Of a stretch of DNA of 64,000 nt, positions 63,721 to 64,000 are shown one piece after another (position 1 is the stretch's first letter; the number at the start of each line of letters is the position of its first letter). The position numbers and the translations under genes were made by a program. This DNA comes from Fistulifera solaris (taxonomy: Eukaryota > Bacillariophyta > Bacillariophyceae > Naviculales > Stauroneidaceae), in the NCBI GenBank assembly GCA_030295235.1, contig AP026123.1:1922001-1986000 (forward strand). The letters run 5' to 3'. Under the pieces are notes generated by a model, which did no database searches, was not told the origin of the DNA, and saw only the letters and a program-made list of their open reading frames with translations.

Positions 63721-64000
63721 ATGAGAGTCTCGTCCGCACTTCTCGTGGCACTGGCAGGGTGTCCGTTGGGGCTGCCTTTGCGCCCCCTCTCATCTCCACA
63801 TCATCGTCTCGTTCCACATCGTCTCACTGCATGAGTCTGCGTCCCGTTTACGATGAACTATGTCAGAAAGTAGGATCCCAATTTGATCTCAAATACACTG
63901 ATTTCACGAATGTCATTGGAGGACAGTCTTGGCAATGCCCGACAGCTTCCGGAACAGCGGAATGGCTGGATGAATCGAGTCCTCGATTTTTGACGGGCGT
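63721..64000 (+). CDS. Plastid-targeted protein, 5' part only
   Basis: Gene cut by the window end. It starts MRVSSALLVALAGCPLG, a signal peptide, and continues in a second frame as AAFAPPLIS, the ASAFAP-type cleavage motif, then MSLRPVYDELCQKVGSQFDL and GGQSWQCPTASGTAEWLDES to the edge. The two frames meet at the G run 63768-63771; one more G joins them and completes the plastid presequence, so a sequence error is likely. I do not recognise the mature protein from these 60 residues. Its head-to-head position with VDL suggests co-regulation. Confidence 0.65.

Noticed and set aside
2766-63771. Programmed ribosomal frameshifting in the host genes with shifts
   Set aside because: The shifts go in both directions, occur in unrelated essential genes and always sit in plain homopolymers. 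A common technical cause is simpler.
1-64000. CRISPR arrays, tRNA and rRNA genes
   Set aside because: No regularly spaced repeats, and no sequence with paired A-box and B-box spacing or rRNA character could be supported by eye.

Overview
The window looks like nuclear DNA of a diatom, most likely Phaeodactylum tricornutum (inference). The evidence is an aureochrome (bZIP plus LOV, known only from photosynthetic stramenopiles), a violaxanthin de-epoxidase-like carotenoid enzyme, several precursors whose signal peptide ends in an ASAFAP-like motif used for import into red-type complex plastids, short GT-AG introns of about 70-200 bases, compact gene spacing, and a Ty1/copia LTR element.

Left part (0.7-26 kb) is dense housekeeping DNA: two convergent plastid fibrillins, glucokinase, LTO1, the ESCRT-III subunit VPS2/CHMP2, an aureochrome followed by a bZIP factor that shares its first-intron position and phase, an EF-hand protein, the NEDD8 E1 subunit NAE1, mitochondrial complex I NDUFS4, Rab1, a type I membrane protein, VMA22/CCDC115, a large unknown protein, alpha-tubulin, the proteasome subunit RPN12 and thiamine pyrophosphokinase (TPK). 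A 313-bp hAT-like miniature transposon with perfect 8-bp target duplications lies at 16.1 kb.

Middle part (26-40 kb) is a diverged segmental array. A gene with helicase-associated (HA) repeats occurs three times on the minus strand (27.6, 32.3 and 36.9 kb), with related upstream and spacer blocks. Fragments of the RPN12/TPK locus were copied into the array: a broken RPN12 copy at 31.9 kb, two TPK fragments at 30.0 and 34.9 kb, and a long open TPK copy joined to the second HA gene. This HA-TPK fusion keeps the C-terminal TPK region but has lost the catalytic motifs.

Right part (40-64 kb): a plastid DUF3007 protein, a NAK-family kinase, a sulfotransferase, a retropepsin-like remnant, a Ty1/copia element with almost identical LTRs but a broken interior (46.1-52.3 kb), a two-domain glyoxalase I, 7-keto-8-aminopelargonate synthase (biotin pathway), a GRK-like kinase with an RGS domain and CaaX end, a fused E1-alpha/E1-beta 2-oxoacid dehydrogenase, CDC20, a VDE-like enzyme and the start of another plastid-targeted gene cut by the window end.

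A technical point affects all reading: at least thirteen positions in host genes show a single-base length discrepancy in a short homopolymer that changes frame inside an otherwise conserved protein. They occur in essential genes such as alpha-tubulin, so sequence or assembly error is the likeliest cause. Genes affected are annotated across the shift.
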